From the NCBI RefSeq assembly GCF_014646135.1, contig NZ_BMMW01000001.1:1381570-1445569 (forward strand): a stretch of 64,000 bases of DNA, read 5' to 3'. Numbering within the stretch: position 1 is the stretch's first letter; each line of letters opens with the position of its first letter. Made by a program: the position numbers and the translations under genes. Source of the DNA: Nocardia camponoti. GTDB taxonomy: Bacteria > Actinomycetota > Actinomycetes > Mycobacteriales > Mycobacteriaceae. Shown here piece by piece: positions 25,846 through 37,558 of this stretch. The notes below the pieces were generated by a model, which saw only the letters and a list, made by a program, of their open reading frames with translations, was not told where the DNA came from and searched no databases.

Positions 25846-28197
25846 TTATTTGCTCCCGAACCCCGCGCGACGCAACGCGTCGGCCATCGACCCGCTTGCC
25901 GCGGGCTTGTTCTGACCTCCGCTTCGGTTCTGCTGCGCGCCGCCACCACGGTTCTGCCGAGGAGCAGGACCCCGACCGCCACGCGCGCCCCCTCGATTGT
26001 CCGCCTGTGCTGGCTTGCCCGGTTCATCATCGAGCCGCAGCGACAGTCCAATGCGCTGACGTGCGACGTCGACCTCAAGGACCTTGACCTTCACCACGTC
26101 GCCGGACTTCACCACTTCACGCGGATCCTTGACGAACGAGTGCGACAGCGCGGAAACATGCACGAGCCCGTCTTGATGCACACCGACGTCGACGAACGCA
26201 CCAAACGCCGCGACGTTGGTGACAACGCCTTCCAACACCATGCCGGGCTTCAGGTCGCCGACCTTTTCGATGCCCGCGGCGAACGACGCGGTCTTGAACT
26301 CAGGACGCGGGTCGCGACCGGGCTTTTCCAATTCGGCGATGATGTCGCTGACGGTGGGCACACCGAATTTCTCGTCGGTGAAGTCGGCGGGTCGCAGCGC
26401 GCGCAACGCGCTTGTGTTGCCGATGATCTCCGCGATCGGGCGACCAGTCTTTTCCAAAATGCGCCGGACGACCGGGTACGCCTCGGGGTGCACGGCCGAG
26501 GTGTCGAGCGGATCGGCACCGCCGCGAATCCGCAAGAAGCCTGCGCACTGTTCGAACGCCTTCGGCCCAAGGCGCGGCACGGTAAGCAGCGCCTTGCGAC
26601 TTTCGAACGGTCCGTTCTGATCTCGGTGCGCCACAATGCTTTCCGCGACCGACGTCGACACACCCGAAACGCGCGCGAGCAGCGGAACCGACGCGGTATT
26701 GACGTCGACGCCGACCGCGTTCACCGCGTCTTCCACCACCGCACCGAGCGACCGCGCCAACAGCGTCTCGGAAACGTCGTGCTGATACTGGCCAACGCCA
26801 ATGGACTTCGGGTCGATCTTCACCAGCTCAGCGAGCGGATCTTGCAGACGCCGCGCGATCGACACCGCGCCACGCAACGACACATCCATGTCGGGCAGTT
26901 CGGCCGACGCGTACGCCGACGCCGAGTACACCGACGCGCCCGCTTCGGAAACGACGATCTTGGTTGGCTTGTTCTCGGGGATGCGCGCGATGAGTTCGGT
27001 TGCGAGAGCATCAGTTTCGCGCGAAGCGGTGCCGTTGCCGATGGCGATCAAGTCGACATTGAACCGGGCGACAAGCGCGGCCAACACGGCAAGCGACTTC
27101 TCGGTCTGGCCCTGCGGCTTGTGCGGGTAAATGACCTCGGTCGCGACCGCCTTGCCTGTCGCGTCAACGACAGCAACCTTGACGCCAGTGCGGTAGCCCG
27201 GGTCGAGGCCCATCGTGGTGCGGGTGCCAGCGGGCGCGGCGAGCAGCAGGTCGCGCAGGTTGGCCGCGAACACGTCGACAGCGTCGCGCTCGGCGGACTG
27301 ACGCAGCCGCATGCGGGTATCGATGCCGAGCGAAACAAGCAGCTTGGTGCGCCAAGCCCACCGGACGGTGTCGAGCAACCACGAATCGGCAGGTCGACCC
27401 TGGTCGGCGATGCCAAACGCCCGCGCGATCCGGCCCTCGTAGACGGTACGTTCGCCGCGCGCGGGCTCATCGACATCGGGCGCGAGGTTGAGGGTGAGCA
27501 CCTCTTCCTTCTCGCCACGCAACATCGCGAGAATGCGGTGCGACGGCAGCTTCGCGAACGGCTCAGAGAACTCGAAGTAGTCGGCGAACTTCGCGCCCGC
27601 CTCTTCCTTGCCCGCACGCACGGTGGAGCTGAGCTGGCCGCGCGACCACATCATCTCGCGCAGTTCGCCAACCAGGTCGGCGTCTTCGGCGAACCGTTCG
27701 ACCAAGATCGCGCGGGCACCTTCGAGCTGCTCAGCGGTGTAGCTGGCCGGGTCGGTTGTCGGGTCGGTGATCAGCGCGTCGGCGACGGGCTCGTGCCCGG
27801 CCTCACGCGCGATCTGCGCCTTCGTGCGCCGCTTTGGCTTATACGGCAGGTAGATGTCTTCGAGGCGCGCCTTGGTTTCGGCGAGCATGAGCTGTTGATG
27901 CAGCGCCGGGTCGAGCTTGTCCTGGCTGCGAATGGATTCGATGATCGCGCTACGACGCTCGTCGAGTTCACGCAGGTAGCCGAGGCGTTCTTCAAGCTGA
28001 CGCAACTGCGCGTCGTCGAGGCCGTCGGTGACTTCCTTGCGGTAACGGGCGATAAAGGGAACCGTTGACCCGCCATCGAGGAGTTCAACGGCGGCGCGGA
28101 CTTGGGCTTCCCGCACCCCCAATTCGTCGGCGATCCGCCGCCCCACCGAAGCGAGGGCGTGGAGGGTCGTGTGCTCAGTCTCGGGCGCTGTCGTCAC
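25846..28197 (-). CDS. tex: Tex-family RNA-binding protein (S1 domain)
   Basis: A roughly 783-residue protein of the Tex/YhgF family, a conserved transcription-associated nucleic-acid-binding factor. Domain order: N-terminal HTH region (TLHALASVGRRIADELGVRE), YqgF/RNase H-like domain (GLDPGYRTGVKVAVVDATG), helix-hairpin-helix motifs (VGVDVNTASVPLLARVSGVS) and a C-terminal S1 domain (GMVLEGVVTNVAAFGAFVDV). The C-terminal end is an Arg/Gly/Gln-rich tail. The start is uncertain: GTG 28197 gives the family N-terminus; a TTG at 28230 is possible. It is divergent from the VOC gene. Confidence 0.94.
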   Translation of the reverse strand: MTTAPETEHTTLHALASVGRRIADELGVREAQVRAAVELLDGGSTVPFIARYRKEVTDGLDDAQLRQLEERLGYLRELDERRSAIIESIRSQDKLDPALHQQLMLAETKARLEDIYLPYKPKRRTKAQIAREAGHEPVADALITDPTTDPASYTAEQLEGARAILVERFAEDADLVGELREMMWSRGQLSSTVRAGKEEAGAKFADYFEFSEPFAKLPSHRILAMLRGEKEEVLTLNLAPDVDEPARGERTVYEGRIARAFGIADQGRPADSWLLDTVRWAWRTKLLVSLGIDTRMRLRQSAERDAVDVFAANLRDLLLAAPAGTRTTMGLDPGYRTGVKVAVVDATGKAVATEVIYPHKPQGQTEKSLAVLAALVARFNVDLIAIGNGTASRETDALATELIARIPENKPTKIVVSEAGASVYSASAYASAELPDMDVSLRGAVSIARRLQDPLAELVKIDPKSIGVGQYQHDVSETLLARSLGAVVEDAVNAVGVDVNTASVPLLARVSGVSTSVAESIVAHRDQNGPFESRKALLTVPRLGPKAFEQCAGFLRIRGGADPLDTSAVHPEAYPVVRRILEKTGRPIAEIIGNTSALRALRPADFTDEKFGVPTVSDIIAELEKPGRDPRPEFKTASFAAGIEKVGDLKPGMVLEGVVTNVAAFGAFVDVGVHQDGLVHVSALSHSFVKDPREVVKSGDVVKVKVLEVDVARQRIGLSLRLDDEPGKPAQADNRGGARGGRGPAPRQNRGGGAQQNRSGGQNKPAASGSMADALRRAGFGSK

Positions 28198-28274
28198 AGC
28201 CGCAGAGACTACCGCGCCGGTCTGACACAAATCCGATCCCCGGGTCAGCGGGCGGATTCGAGGTGAAATCAGTC

Positions 28275-28337
28275 ACGAATCACCAAGGCGCGCATAAGTA
28301 CTGACCAGACGGCGACCCCGAGGACGAATCACCAAGG
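28275..28337. repeat. 14-bp direct repeat in the tex/VOC intergenic region
   Basis: ACGAATCACCAAGG occurs at 28275-28288 and again at 28324-28337, 49 bases apart, and a looser copy (GAGATCACCGAAGG) follows near 28382. The 328-base divergent intergenic region holds no other recognised feature. The repeats could be operator sites for a shared regulator. Confidence 0.4.
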
Positions 28338-28525
28338 GCCACCCCACCTTCGGAATCAAAGCAGGCCACCGAATACCGACGTGAGATCACCGAAGGTACC
28401 GACCGTTCCGATTGAAAGAGAAATCTTCACCCCGAATGACCCGTGCTGAAGGACCTCGAAGCGTACCCAAAAGTGTTGGAACTAAAACAAACTCGCGAAC
28501 AAGACTGGCCGGTAGCGTTGCTCAG

Positions 28526-28894
28526 ATGACGGAGCCTTTTCAAGTAGCCGGCCTCGCCCTTGAGTGTGATGACCCGGAAACTCTCGCCCGCTTCTACCTC
28601 GGCCTGCTCGGCGGGCGGGTGTTGTGGAACGACCCAGCCAGCGTCGGTATTCGCATTCCGTCCGGGTTGACCGTCGCGTTGCAGTACGTGCCCGACTATG
28701 AAGCGCCGACCTGGCCACAAGCCGCGTCCGTGCAACTCAATCTCGCCGCCGACGCCGACCTTGCGCTGTGCGAACAGCACGCGCTGGCGATTGGCGCGAA
28801 ACCCGCTCCCGCACAACCCGATCCGCGTTGGCGCGTGCTACTCGACCCCGCTGGGCACCCGTTCAGCATCACCACGCGCGTGGTTGTCGGCTGA
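28526..28894 (+). CDS. VOC-family (glyoxalase-like) protein
   Basis: A 122-residue protein with one vicinal-oxygen-chelate module pair: FQVAGLALECDDPETLARFY, LGLLGGRVLW, and a C-terminal half ending DPAGHPFSITTRVVVG. This is the short actinobacterial glyoxalase-like family (PF18029 type) of unknown substrate. ATG 28526 is chosen; the frame is open upstream but not family-like. Its end faces trmD with one base between the stop codons. Confidence 0.87.
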   Translation: MTEPFQVAGLALECDDPETLARFYLGLLGGRVLWNDPASVGIRIPSGLTVALQYVPDYEAPTWPQAASVQLNLAADADLALCEQHALAIGAKPAPAQPDPRWRVLLDPAGHPFSITTRVVVG

Positions 28895-28895
28895 A

Positions 28896-29591
28896 TTAGG
28901 GCAGCAGATCCGGGCGACGTTCCCGCGTGCGCTCAAGCGACTGTTCATGACGCCACGCGGCAACTTTCGCATGATCGCCCGACAGCAGAATCGGCGGCAC
29001 GTCGAGTCCTCGCCACGACACCGGTCGGGTGTAGCTCGGACCTTCGAGCAGGCCAAGCCCGTCTTCGGCGGCGATGGAGAACGAATCTTCTTGGTGGGAA
29101 AGCTGATTGCCGAGCACGCCGGGAATCAGGCGCACCACGGCTTCGGTCATCACGAGCACGGCGGCCTCGCCACCGATGAGCACGTAGTCGCCGATGCTGA
29201 CTTCCTCAACGCGAACGCGACGGGCGGCGTCGTCGAAAACGCGCTGGTCAATGCCCTCATAGCGACCGCACGCGAAGACCAGATGCTTCTCATTCGCCCA
29301 GCGTCGCGCGGTTTCTTGCGTGAACGGCTTGCCCGCGGGCGTGGGCACAACGAGCAGCGCGTCGTCGGGGCACACCGCGTCGAGCGCGGGCCCCCACACC
29401 GTGGGCTTCATGACCATGCCGGGACCGCCGCCGTAAGGCGAATCGTCGACCGACTTGTGCACGTCGTGGGTCCACTCGCGTAAATCGTGGACCCCGACGC
29501 TGAGCAAACCTTTGTCAATCGCCTTGCCTAGCAACGCCGTTCGCAGCGGTTCCAGGTATTCCGGGAAGATCGTGACGACATCGAGTTGCAC
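28896..29591 (-). CDS. trmD: tRNA (guanine-N1)-methyltransferase
   Basis: Methylates G37 of tRNAs reading CNN codons, preventing +1 frameshifts. The 231-residue protein has the SPOUT trefoil-knot motifs: MQLDVVTIFPEYLEPL at the start, YGGGPGMVMKP, and VEEVSIGDYVLIGGEAAVLV for SAM binding, plus the linker and C-terminal DNA-binding-like domain. The start codon is the GTG at 29591, three bases after rimM. It is the last gene of the rpsP-khpA-rimM-trmD operon. Confidence 0.96.
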   Translation of the reverse strand: MQLDVVTIFPEYLEPLRTALLGKAIDKGLLSVGVHDLREWTHDVHKSVDDSPYGGGPGMVMKPTVWGPALDAVCPDDALLVVPTPAGKPFTQETARRWANEKHLVFACGRYEGIDQRVFDDAARRVRVEEVSIGDYVLIGGEAAVLVMTEAVVRLIPGVLGNQLSHQEDSFSIAAEDGLGLLEGPSYTRPVSWRGLDVPPILLSGDHAKVAAWRHEQSLERTRERRPDLLP

Positions 29592-29594
29592 GAA

Positions 29595-30119
29595 TTACTC
29601 CGGATCGAGCAGGCCCTCAGGCGGGGTGATGACCACCAAACCATCGGCGAGCGACACAGTCGGCACGATGGCGGTGACAAAGGGAATGAGAATCTCGCGA
29701 CCATCATCGGCCGCTTTCACCGCGAGCAATTCGCCAGCGGCCGAGTGCAGCACTTCGCTGACCTTGCCGATAAGCGTGCCGTCGGTGAGTTCGACGCGCA
29801 GACCCTCAAGTTCGTGGTCGTAGTACGCGTCATCGTCGTCGGATGGGGGCAGCGCGTCGGAGTCAACGACGAAGAGCATGCCGCGCAACGCATCGGCGGC
29901 AGTGCGGTCGTTGATGCCGTCGACGAACACCAAAAGCCGGCCCGAGTGCTCTCGGGCCGACTTCACGGTGTAGTCGCGAGTCGCCTTGTCTTTGGGCATC
30001 TTGCCGTGCAGCACGACACCGGGAGCGAACCGGACGTCCGGTTCGTCGGTGCGTACGTCAACGACCAGTTCGCCGCGCACCCCGTGCGACTTGGCGACTC
30101 GACCTACGACGAGTTCCAT
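29595..30119 (-). CDS. rimM: Ribosome maturation factor RimM
   Basis: Assists assembly of the 30S head domain by binding S19. The 174-residue protein has the N-terminal RimM beta-barrel ([20 protein letters not shown]) and a PRC-barrel domain ([20 protein letters not shown], ending [13 protein letters not shown]). Its ATG directly follows the khpA stop codon (TAG then ATG), showing translational coupling. Confidence 0.96.
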   Translation of the reverse strand: MELVVGRVAKSHGVRGELVVDVRTDEPDVRFAPGVVLHGKMPKDKATRDYTVKSAREHSGRLLVFVDGINDRTAADALRGMLFVVDSDALPPSDDDDAYYDHELEGLRVELTDGTLIGKVSEVLHSAAGELLAVKAADDGREILIPFVTAIVPTVSLADGLVVITPPEGLLDPE

Positions 30120-30362
30120 CTAGGCGTCGGTGTCGACCACGTCGACCCGGATGCCCCGGCCGCCGATACCGGCGACGAGGGTGCGCAGCGCGGTCGCGGT
30201 ACGACCGCCACGACCAATCACCTTGCCCAGGTCTTCAGGATGGACATGCACCTCGACGGTGCGCCCGCGACGGCCGGTGATCAGCTCGACGCGGACGTCA
30301 TCAGGGTTGGCGACGATGCCGCGAACGAGGTGTTCAACGGCATCGGCAACAACAGCCGTCAT
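30120..30362 (-). CDS. khpA: KH-domain RNA-binding protein KhpA
   Basis: An 80-residue single KH domain with the RNA-binding loop VIGRGGRTATALRTL. KhpA (YlqC) pairs with KhpB/Jag in Gram-positive bacteria and influences sRNA function and cell elongation. Its ATG overlaps the rpsP stop codon (TAATG), and its stop abuts rimM. Mycobacteria have the same arrangement. Confidence 0.93.
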   Translation of the reverse strand: MTAVVADAVEHLVRGIVANPDDVRVELITGRRGRTVEVHVHPEDLGKVIGRGGRTATALRTLVAGIGGRGIRVDVVDTDA

Positions 30363-30799
30363 TACTCGGCAGCCTCGGCGGCGGGCGCCTCTTCGGCAGC
30401 CTCTTCCTTCTTAGCGGCCTTCTTCTTCGGCGTAACAGCCTCGGCGACCGGCTCGTTGTCGGCAGCGGCAAGCGCGGCGTTGAAAAGGTCGAGCTTGGAC
30501 GGCTTCGGGGCCTTGACCTTCAGGGTGCCCTCGGCGCCGGGGAGGCCCTTGAACTTCTGCCAGTCACCGGTGATCTCAAGCAGACGCTGAACCGACTCGG
30601 TGGGCTGGGCGCCAACGCCGAGCCAGTACTGCACGCGCTCGGAATCGATCTCGATGAGCGAGGGCTCTTCCTTCGGGTGGTACTTGCCGACCGACTCGAT
30701 GGCGCGGCCATCACGACGGGTGCGGGCGTCGGCGATGACGACGCGGTACTGGGGGTTGCGGATCTTACCCAGGCGGGTGAGCTTGATGCGAACAGCCAT
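30362..30799 (-). CDS. rpsP: 30S ribosomal protein S16
   Basis: The 145-residue protein has the conserved S16 core in the first 85 residues or so ([39 protein letters not shown]) followed by an Ala/Glu/Lys-rich tail typical of actinobacteria. It heads the rpsP-khpA-rimM-trmD operon. The 194 bases between it and ffh hold no recognised gene and probably contain its promoter. Confidence 0.96.
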   Translation of the reverse strand: MAVRIKLTRLGKIRNPQYRVVIADARTRRDGRAIESVGKYHPKEEPSLIEIDSERVQYWLGVGAQPTESVQRLLEITGDWQKFKGLPGAEGTLKVKAPKPSKLDLFNAALAAADNEPVAEAVTPKKKAAKKEEAAEEAPAAEAAE

Positions 30800-30993
30800 G
30801 CTGGTCTGCCTCTTTCAATAGTTTTGGTCACCACGCGATGCGGCGACCCGCACGGTTTGCGGGTCCGGTTTCGCGTTTGGAGTGCGTGACCGCCGCGCGG
30901 TACGTAACCGGAGACGGGCTGACACGTGCCCTTATCGAATGACAAGGACGGTGGTTCATTCTGCCAGACAGCTAACCTCTGGCAGAAATCGCC

Positions 30994-32556
30994 CTACTTC
31001 TTGGGGAACTTCAGCTGCGAAAGGTCGATGCCTTCGAGACCGGGGGGAAGCTGGTCGAGTCCGGGCGGCATCTGCGACAGGTCCATGCCCGGCGGCAAGC
31101 CCGGCATGCCAGCGGGCATGCCAGGGAAACCACCGCGCACCTTCGGCGGCGTCGGGCCACGGCCGCCCTTCTTGCCCTTCTTGCCCTTGCGCGCGTTCGC
31201 CTTGCGCGCGCCCGGCAGGCCCATGCTGCGGCCCATCGCGGTCATCATCTTCTTCGCTTCGAAGAACCGGTCGACGAGCTGGTTGACGTCCGAAACCTGC
31301 ACGCCCGAACCGTTGGCGATACGCAGACGACGCGACGCGTTGATGATCTTCGGGTTGGCCCGCTCGGCCGGGGTCATGCCACGAATGATGGCTTGGACGC
31401 GGTCGAGCTGCTTGTCGTCGATCTGCGAGATCGCGTCCTTCATCTGGCCAGCGCCCGGCAGCATGCCGAGCAGGTTGCCGATGGGACCGAGCTTGCGGAT
31501 CGCGAGCATCTGGTCGAGGAAGTCCTCAAGCGTGAGCTCGCCGCTACCGATCTTGCGGGCGGCTTCCTCAGCCTGCTGCGCGTCGTAGACCTTTTCGGCC
31601 TGCTCGATCAGGGTGAGGATGTCGCCCATGCCGAGGATGCGGTCGGCCATGCGGTCGGGGTGGAAGACGTCGAAGTCTTCGAGCTTCTCGCCGGTCGACG
31701 CGAACATGATGGGCGCGCCGGTGACCTGACGCACCGAAAGCGCGGCACCACCGCGCGCGTCGCCGTCGAGCTTGGTGAGCACAACGCCGGTGAAACCAAC
31801 GCCGTCGCGGAACGCTTCGGCGGTGCTGACCGCGTCCTGACCGATCATCGCGTCGAGGACGAACAGCGTCTCGTCGGGGTTGACCGCGTCGCGAATGCCA
31901 GCGGCCTGGCTCATCAGCTCGGCGTCGATACCGAGGCGGCCAGCGGTGTCGACGATGACAACGTCGTATTGGCGCTGCTTGGCCTCTTCAATACCGGCCG
32001 CCGCGACCGCGACCGGGTCGGCTGCCGAAATGCCGAGCGGGTTGTCGCCGCCACCGATCGACGTGCCGCCGTGCGGTGCGAAAACGGGAACGCCAGCGCG
32101 TTCACCGACGACCTGCAGCTGGGTGACCGCGCCGGGACGCTGGAGGTCACACGCGACGAGCAACGGCTGATGCCCCTGGTCACGCAGCCATTTCGCGAGC
32201 TTGCCCGCGAGCGTGGTCTTACCCGCACCCTGCAAACCAGCGAGCATGATGACCGTGGGCGGGTTCTTCGCGAGGTTGAGCCGGCGCGTCTCGCCACCGA
32301 GGATCGTGATGAGTTCTTCGTTGACGATCTTGACGACCTGCTGGGCCGGGTTGATCGCCCCCGAAACAGTCTCGGCCTTGGCGCGTTCCTTGATGTTGCC
32401 GATGAAGCCGCGCACCACGGGCAGCGCGACGTCGGCCTCAAGCAGGGCAAGACGGATCTCGCGCGCGGTGGCATCGATGTCGGCCGGTGACAGACGCCCC
32501 TTACCGCGCAGATCCTGCAAAGCACCGGTAAGCCGGTCGGAAAGGGATTCGAACAC
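30994..32556 (-). CDS. ffh: Signal recognition particle protein Ffh
   Basis: GTPase that binds 4.5S RNA and signal sequences and hands ribosomes to FtsY. The 520-residue protein has the N domain ([20 protein letters not shown]), the G domain with [27 protein letters not shown] and [10 protein letters not shown], and the M domain with the RNA-binding [11 protein letters not shown]. The C-terminal end is a Gly/Met/Pro-rich tail. The start is the GTG at 32556. Its partner ftsY lies at 37559-39151. Confidence 0.97.
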   Translation of the reverse strand: MFESLSDRLTGALQDLRGKGRLSPADIDATAREIRLALLEADVALPVVRGFIGNIKERAKAETVSGAINPAQQVVKIVNEELITILGGETRRLNLAKNPPTVIMLAGLQGAGKTTLAGKLAKWLRDQGHQPLLVACDLQRPGAVTQLQVVGERAGVPVFAPHGGTSIGGGDNPLGISAADPVAVAAAGIEEAKQRQYDVVIVDTAGRLGIDAELMSQAAGIRDAVNPDETLFVLDAMIGQDAVSTAEAFRDGVGFTGVVLTKLDGDARGGAALSVRQVTGAPIMFASTGEKLEDFDVFHPDRMADRILGMGDILTLIEQAEKVYDAQQAEEAARKIGSGELTLEDFLDQMLAIRKLGPIGNLLGMLPGAGQMKDAISQIDDKQLDRVQAIIRGMTPAERANPKIINASRRLRIANGSGVQVSDVNQLVDRFFEAKKMMTAMGRSMGLPGARKANARKGKKGKKGGRGPTPPKVRGGFPGMPAGMPGLPPGMDLSQMPPGLDQLPPGLEGIDLSQLKFPKK

Positions 32557-32612
32557 CGATCGCGCTCCTGAATGGAAGGGGGACGTCTATTTCCCTCCCA
32601 GGGTAATCGAGA

Positions 32613-32927
32613 TTATTCCCAGTGCCGCACGTGCGGTGGTGTGCCGCGGCGAAGCTCGTGATTCTCGATGTTGACCAGGTAAATCGCTTCACGCCCGGTA
32701 AGGCCGACCTCACGCGCGAGAGTTTCGATGCGGTCCCACTCCGACCACTCCGTATCAGCGCCGTGGTGGGCGCTCGACGCGATCGTCATCGCCGCCAGCG
32801 CCTGCGCGCCAGTAAGGGTGCGACCGGGCAACCACGAAACCACCCACAAATCACCCCCGACACACCGTGCGATGTGCGCGGTTGCGTCGCTGGTCATCAT
32901 TGACGCGGAAACGACTTCGATAGCCAC
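32613..32927 (-). CDS. Hypothetical protein, 104 residues
   Basis: A small soluble protein with no recognised domain. The first half (VVSASMMTSDATAHIARCVG, then GDLWVVSWLPGRTLTGAQAL) looks like a beta/alpha sandwich; the second half holds AREVGLTGREAIYLV and a polar tail. The GTG at 32927 has GGGGAGC 6 bases upstream. It lies between glnD and ffh on the same strand. Its amino-acid usage looks like a real gene, but no function can be given. Confidence 0.6.
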   Translation of the reverse strand: MAIEVVSASMMTSDATAHIARCVGGDLWVVSWLPGRTLTGAQALAAMTIASSAHHGADTEWSEWDRIETLAREVGLTGREAIYLVNIENHELRRGTPPHVRHWE

Positions 32928-33050
32928 AGATCAGCTCCCCTCATTCGAGTGACAGCCGGACCTTTGGGATGCTATAGGGCCATTGTCGACCTTTCGGGCT
33001 GCTGAAACACAACACGGGCAACCTGATAGCAATCTGTGTCCTAGCGCACT

Positions 33051-35489
33051 TCACTCGTCGAACGGTTCGGGCTTCGGCGGCGGTGGCGCGGGACGCGGAA
33101 TCACTTCCCGCACAGCGGATTCGATGCGTTCGCGCTGGTGCGGACTGTCGCCATCGACGAGGTCGAGGCAAAACGCGTCGACAACCGCCGCGCCCATCGT
33201 CACGATCTTGGCCCAGCGCACATTCGCGCCGACACCAGCGAAAGCGCCAGCGAGGCGGTTCAGCAAACCAATTCGATCCTCGGCACGCAGTTCGAGGATC
33301 ACCTGACCTGGCGTTGACGTGGTCGAGAAGATCATGCGCGGTTCAGCGCGCGCGTACTGACCGGGCCCTGGCCCGACCGCTTCGGCTTCGCGTTTGGCCA
33401 GCACGTTCGCGAGATTCAGCGCGCCCGACGACGCGCGAATGAGTTCTTCGCGCAGCAGGCCAGCGTCGGGCGGGTCGCCGAATTTCGGGGTCACGACAAA
33501 GGAGTTGATCGCCGAATCGCCAACACTGCCCAGCGAAGCCGACAGCACGCGCAACGAATGCAGCGCGAGCACGCCAGCGGCGTCGGCGAGCAGGCCAGGT
33601 TCGTCGGGCGCGATCACGGTGACGATGAAATTGTGCTTGCCCTCACCAGGCGTGAGCGTGACGTGCACGCCTCCTGCCTGCGCTTTCTCGACCAGCTCGG
33701 GGTCGATCGGCTCGGGCTGCGGCAGCGGATCGCCCGCCATGACGAGCTTGCAGCGACGAACGAGGTCGCCGATGAGGGAGGCTTTCCAGTCGCCCCAGAC
33801 GCCGGGACCGGTGGCGAGCGAGTCGGCTTCGGCGAGCGCGTGCAGCAATTCGAGGAGGCCGACGTCGCCTTCCAGCGCGTCAACGACGTGCGCGACGGTT
33901 GCCGGGTCGGCGAGGTCGCGACGGGTCGCGGTGTCAGGCAGCAGCAGATGGTGTCGGACGATCGCGGTGAGCGTGCGAATATCCGACGGCCACAGCCCGA
34001 GTCGACGGCCGATATGCGTTGCTAGTTCCGCGCCGACGACACTGTGGTCGCCAGCGCGGCCCTTGCCGATGTCGTGCAGCAGCGCGCCGAGCGCGAGCAG
34101 GTCGGGTCGGGCGACGCGGGTGCTGAGCCCACTCGCGTACGCGACGGTTTCCATGAGGTGCCGGTCGACGGTCCAGGTGTGTACCGCGTCGCGCGGGGGT
34201 AGGTCGCGGACGGCACCCCACTCGGGAAAGAGCCTGCCCCACAAGCCCGTTCGATCAAGCGCCTCGACCGCGTCGATAGCTCCGCGACCGGAACCGAGCA
34301 GGACAAGCAGATCGTTGAGCGCGTCTTTGGGCCACGGCTCGCGCAGTTCGGGGGCGTCTTCGGATAGTCGATTCAGCGTGGTCGCCGACATCGGCAGTCC
34401 GGTTTGTGCCGACGCGGACGCGACGCGCAAGATCAGTCCCGGATCACGTTGTGGCCGTGCGTCTCTCGCAAGCACGACCTCACCCGAATGCTCGACAACC
34501 CCTTCGTCGAGCGGGCGTCGCACCGGCATGCGACGGAGTCGCGCGAGTCCGCGACGCGGTAGCGCGTTGGCCGCGGTGCGCACCCCAACATCGACCGAGT
34601 AACTCACCGTCCGGGCCGAATCACTCAGTGTCCGAGCGAGATCGAAGCGGTCACCGATCCGCAGCGCCGCGCCAATCTCGTCGGCGTCCTGGGCACGTAG
34701 TTGGTCGCGTGCCCGGCCAGCGACGCGGTGCAGTTCGGTACGAACGTCCAACAATCGCCGATGTGCTTGGCGCAGACCACCTCCCGGCACATCAGGACCG
34801 AGACCGGGCATCGCGTCGGTGAGTTGGGCGATGGCGAGGGCGTCGAGCAGCTGGATGTCGCGCAGACCGCCACGACCGTTCTTGAGGTCGGGCTCGGCGC
34901 GATGGGCGATCTGGCCGCTGCGCTGCCAGCGCTGCTGGGTCTGGGTGACGAGGTCGTCGAAGCGGGTCCGGATGCCGGTTCGCCATTCGCGACGAACACC
35001 GCCGATAAGCAAATTGCTCAGTTCAACATCGCCAACGATGTGGCGAGCTTCCAACATGCCGAGCCCAGCGACGAGGTCGTCGGCGGCAACGCGCAGCGCC
35101 TGCGGGACAGTGCGCACGCTGTGGTCGAGTTTGATGTGAGCGTCCCAGAGCGGATACCACAGTTGATCAGCGACTTCGGCGACCACCGCCGGGTCGATGT
35201 CGTCATGCAGCAGGACCAGATCAAGATCGGAATACGGCAGCATCTCCCGGCGACCGAGTCCGCCAACCGCGACAAGCGAGAGTCCGCTGTCGGCGGTGAT
35301 GCCGAGTTCGTTGCCTTTGCTGGTGAGCCACAGTTCGAACAGGTCAACTAACGCCGCCCGCAAGGCTTCTGGGTCAAGGCGTGATGTGCGCGCCCCGTCG
35401 AGCAGTTGCGCGCGGGCTTTGACCAAGTCAGCCGCGCCATTGTGTTGGACTCCACCGTTTCCTGCTGCCACGACCCACCACCCATTCAT
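33051..35489 (-). CDS. glnD: [Protein-PII] uridylyltransferase / uridylyl-removing enzyme
   Basis: Senses glutamine and modifies the PII protein (in actinobacteria GlnD acts as an adenylyltransferase). Domains in order on the roughly 812-residue protein: nucleotidyltransferase with GGLGRREMLPYSDLDLVLLH, the GlnD-specific helical region, an HD hydrolase domain (LLHDIGKGRAGDHSVVGAEL) and two C-terminal ACT domains (VIAPDEPGLLADAAGVLALH and ELRAEDRIGLLNRLAGAFAG). ATG 35489 is preferred since an upstream start would run through the hairpin at 35496-35536. It forms a nitrogen-control unit with glnB and amtB. Confidence 0.95.
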   Translation of the reverse strand: MNGWWVVAAGNGGVQHNGAADLVKARAQLLDGARTSRLDPEALRAALVDLFELWLTSKGNELGITADSGLSLVAVGGLGRREMLPYSDLDLVLLHDDIDPAVVAEVADQLWYPLWDAHIKLDHSVRTVPQALRVAADDLVAGLGMLEARHIVGDVELSNLLIGGVRREWRTGIRTRFDDLVTQTQQRWQRSGQIAHRAEPDLKNGRGGLRDIQLLDALAIAQLTDAMPGLGPDVPGGGLRQAHRRLLDVRTELHRVAGRARDQLRAQDADEIGAALRIGDRFDLARTLSDSARTVSYSVDVGVRTAANALPRRGLARLRRMPVRRPLDEGVVEHSGEVVLARDARPQRDPGLILRVASASAQTGLPMSATTLNRLSEDAPELREPWPKDALNDLLVLLGSGRGAIDAVEALDRTGLWGRLFPEWGAVRDLPPRDAVHTWTVDRHLMETVAYASGLSTRVARPDLLALGALLHDIGKGRAGDHSVVGAELATHIGRRLGLWPSDIRTLTAIVRHHLLLPDTATRRDLADPATVAHVVDALEGDVGLLELLHALAEADSLATGPGVWGDWKASLIGDLVRRCKLVMAGDPLPQPEPIDPELVEKAQAGGVHVTLTPGEGKHNFIVTVIAPDEPGLLADAAGVLALHSLRVLSASLGSVGDSAINSFVVTPKFGDPPDAGLLREELIRASSGALNLANVLAKREAEAVGPGPGQYARAEPRMIFSTTSTPGQVILELRAEDRIGLLNRLAGAFAGVGANVRWAKIVTMGAAVVDAFCLDLVDGDSPHQRERIESAVREVIPRPAPPPPKPEPFDE

Positions 35490-35495
35490 GCGCCA

Positions 35496-35536
35496 CGGCC
35501 CCGCCCCCTCCGGTTCGACCGGACGGAGCGGGGCCG
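35496..35536 (-). terminator. GC-rich hairpin between glnB and glnD
   Basis: The outer arms CGGCCCCGC / GCGGGGCCG and the inner arms TCCGGT / ACCGGA form a nested stem. It lies 38 bases after the glnB stop and ends 6 bases before the glnD start. It may be a partial terminator that sets a lower level of glnD than of amtB-glnB. There is no T-run. Confidence 0.6.
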
Positions 35537-35573
35537 CGGGTTTGATCAACTGTTGTGCGTTGACGCCTTCGAA

Positions 35574-37264
<1,691 letters not shown>

Positions 37265-37499
37265 CTTGTCTTCCTCCTCATCTCGGGCCCAGCCGATTAC
37301 GGCAAAAGGACCTGCACAGAAGGGTCGCTACTCGGTGTTTCATCCGTTGAGCTGAGGTGTTTCACCTGAGTGAACGGATATCGGAGTTGTGTTGCTTTGG
37401 TGTTTCGCGATTCACACCGAACGGTTTGGGCTCACCGTGAGGCTAGTACGTCCGTGCGGGAATTCGCCTCGCCCGCGCCGGGAAATTCCCAGGTGAGAC

Positions 37500-37540
37500 G
37501 ACACTGCCCGGTTCCGTTATCAACGGAACCGGGCAGTGTC
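37500..37540 (-). terminator. Very strong terminator hairpin after ftsY
   Basis: A perfect 19-bp inverted repeat (arms beginning GACACTGCCCGG) around the three-base loop ATC starts 18 bases after the ftsY stop. It is the longest perfect stem in the window and should end transcription or stabilise the mRNA end. Confidence 0.88.
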
Positions 37541-37558
37541 GGCAGGGGAACGGGGTGG

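Noticed and set aside
24967..28068. A 1033-codon open frame on the plus strand
   Set aside because: It is antisense to tex and the HVHH membrane protein, both recognisable families; long antisense frames are expected in GC-rich DNA.
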